5,533 nt of DNA from Rubrobacter sp. GTDB lineage: Bacteria; Actinomycetota; Rubrobacteria; Rubrobacterales; Rubrobacteraceae. The stretch spans positions 10,137 to 15,669 of the forward strand of contig JACDFX010000008.1 in assembly GCA_013815575.1 (NCBI GenBank), given 5' to 3'. The notes beneath the pieces are model-generated. The model had not been told where the DNA came from, searched no databases, and saw only the letters and a program-made list of their open reading frames with translations. Of this stretch, positions 5,111 to 5,533 are shown piece by piece. Position 1 is the stretch's first letter; each line of letters begins with the position of its first letter. The position numbers were made by a program, and so were the translations under genes.

Positions 5111-5533
5111 GGCTCATCGCTGCTTTTGGTGCAATGAAAGGTCAATGAAGCGGCTCTCTGACCTGCGCGGCATCAAGCGGCCCCCAGAACACGCTGGCGC
5201 AGCATCTCGAAGCTCCCTCTCCCATACATCTGCCTCTTGATCAGCTTCAACCTGTTGATCTGGCCCTCTGTCTGCCCGTTGCTGTAGGGTAGAGTCAGCG
5301 CGGCCTCCACGCCGGACTGCTCTCGTTTGAGCCCCGTGGCGAAGGTCTCGAAGTCCTTGACGCCGCTGGTGAGGGCCGCTCCGAGCCAGTTGTCTAATCT
5401 CTCGGCTTGCCCAGCCCTGCTCGTATTCTTGATCATCTTCTCGAACCGCTGGATGAGCGGGTAGATCACGGCGACATCTGTAGAGGCCTCTAGCATCTCG
5501 TCCAGCGTCCCACGCTCGGCGCCTCCCAGATCC
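5111..5533 (-). mobile_element. ISL3-family insertion sequence, transposase 3' end (continues past window)
   Basis: The right end holds the 3' part of an ISL3-type insertion sequence, identified from its transposase. The likely outer end is GGCTCATCGC at 5111, followed by TGCTTTTGGTGCAATG. ISL3 ends usually start GGCTC, so this fits. A second GGCTCT lies at 5152, only ~20 bases beyond the transposase stop, and is a less likely alternative end. ISL3 elements usually make an 8-base target duplication; GCTAGCAC at 5103-5110 would be one copy, but the other end is outside the window and cannot be compared. Confidence 0.65.
5173..5533 (-). CDS. ISL3-family DDE transposase, C-terminal ~119 residues (5' end beyond window)
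   Basis: This is the C-terminal part of a DDE transposase, the enzyme that cuts and joins insertion-sequence ends. The frame is open from the right edge (starting LGGAERGTLDEML) to the TGA at 5175-5173. Diagnostic ISL3 features are AERLDNWLGAALTSGVKDFE, FATGLKREQSGVEAAL, and LPYSNGQTEGQINRLKLIKR followed by QMYGRGSFEMLRQRVL. The glutamate in SNGQTEGQ is the expected third acid of the catalytic triad. The ATG at 5496 is internal and should not be taken as a start, because the frame and the homology run further upstream. The visible part is free of frameshifts, so the element may be active or recently inserted. Confidence 0.93.
   Translation of the reverse strand, partial: DLGGAERGTLDEMLEASTDVAVIYPLIQRFEKMIKNTSRAGQAERLDNWLGAALTSGVKDFETFATGLKREQSGVEAALTLPYSNGQTEGQINRLKLIKRQMYGRGSFEMLRQRVLGAA

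Noticed and set aside
1..5533. CRISPR array, tRNA or rRNA gene
   Set aside because: No regularly spaced repeats with unique spacers and no cloverleaf or rRNA-like conserved stretches were seen on either strand.

Overview
The window is GC-rich, with codons that strongly favour G or C in third position. Its gene content (a MsrA/peroxiredoxin operon, a lactonase-type propeller, an ISL3 transposase, a Phd/PIN pair) suggests a high-GC bacterium, most likely an actinomycete, perhaps of the Rubrobacter type. That assignment is inferred from gene style only; no rRNA or other marker is present.

Left half (1-2913), all on the minus strand: an oxidative-stress and thiol-redox block. In transcription order it holds a peroxiredoxin-like protein fused to a C-terminal cold-shock-like domain (2913-2005). 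Next, sharing an ATGA stop/start overlap, comes a full methionine sulfoxide reductase MsrA (from 2008). The msrA frame continues into the first ~30 residues of an MsrB domain. That domain breaks off at about 1202-1210 and runs, out of frame, into the last ~105 residues of a lactonase-type beta-propeller, which carries its own frameshift near 1005. After a 150-base gap with a strong ribosome binding site lies a class I FAD pyridine-nucleotide disulfide oxidoreductase, which leaves the window at its left edge. The block looks like a peroxide and methionine-sulfoxide repair operon in which a deletion has destroyed msrB and most of the propeller gene.

Middle (2914-3336): no convincing complete gene. 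It holds an 18-base direct repeat with copies exactly 120 bases apart, a possible minus-strand gene tail and a hairpin. From 3337 to 4125 (plus strand) lies a 262-residue protein of unknown function with a C-terminal four-cysteine zinc-ribbon-like module.

Right half (4126-5533), an accessory or mobile segment: a palindrome containing a GAAC-N4-GTTC core, a possible extended -10 promoter, a Phd/YefM-type antitoxin and an overlapping PIN-domain toxin, then a 28-codon stub of a tyrosine-recombinase gene. The window ends in the 3' part of an ISL3-family insertion sequence whose transposase reads leftward and continues past the right edge. Toxin-antitoxin pair, broken integrase and insertion sequence together look like the eroded edge of an integrated element.
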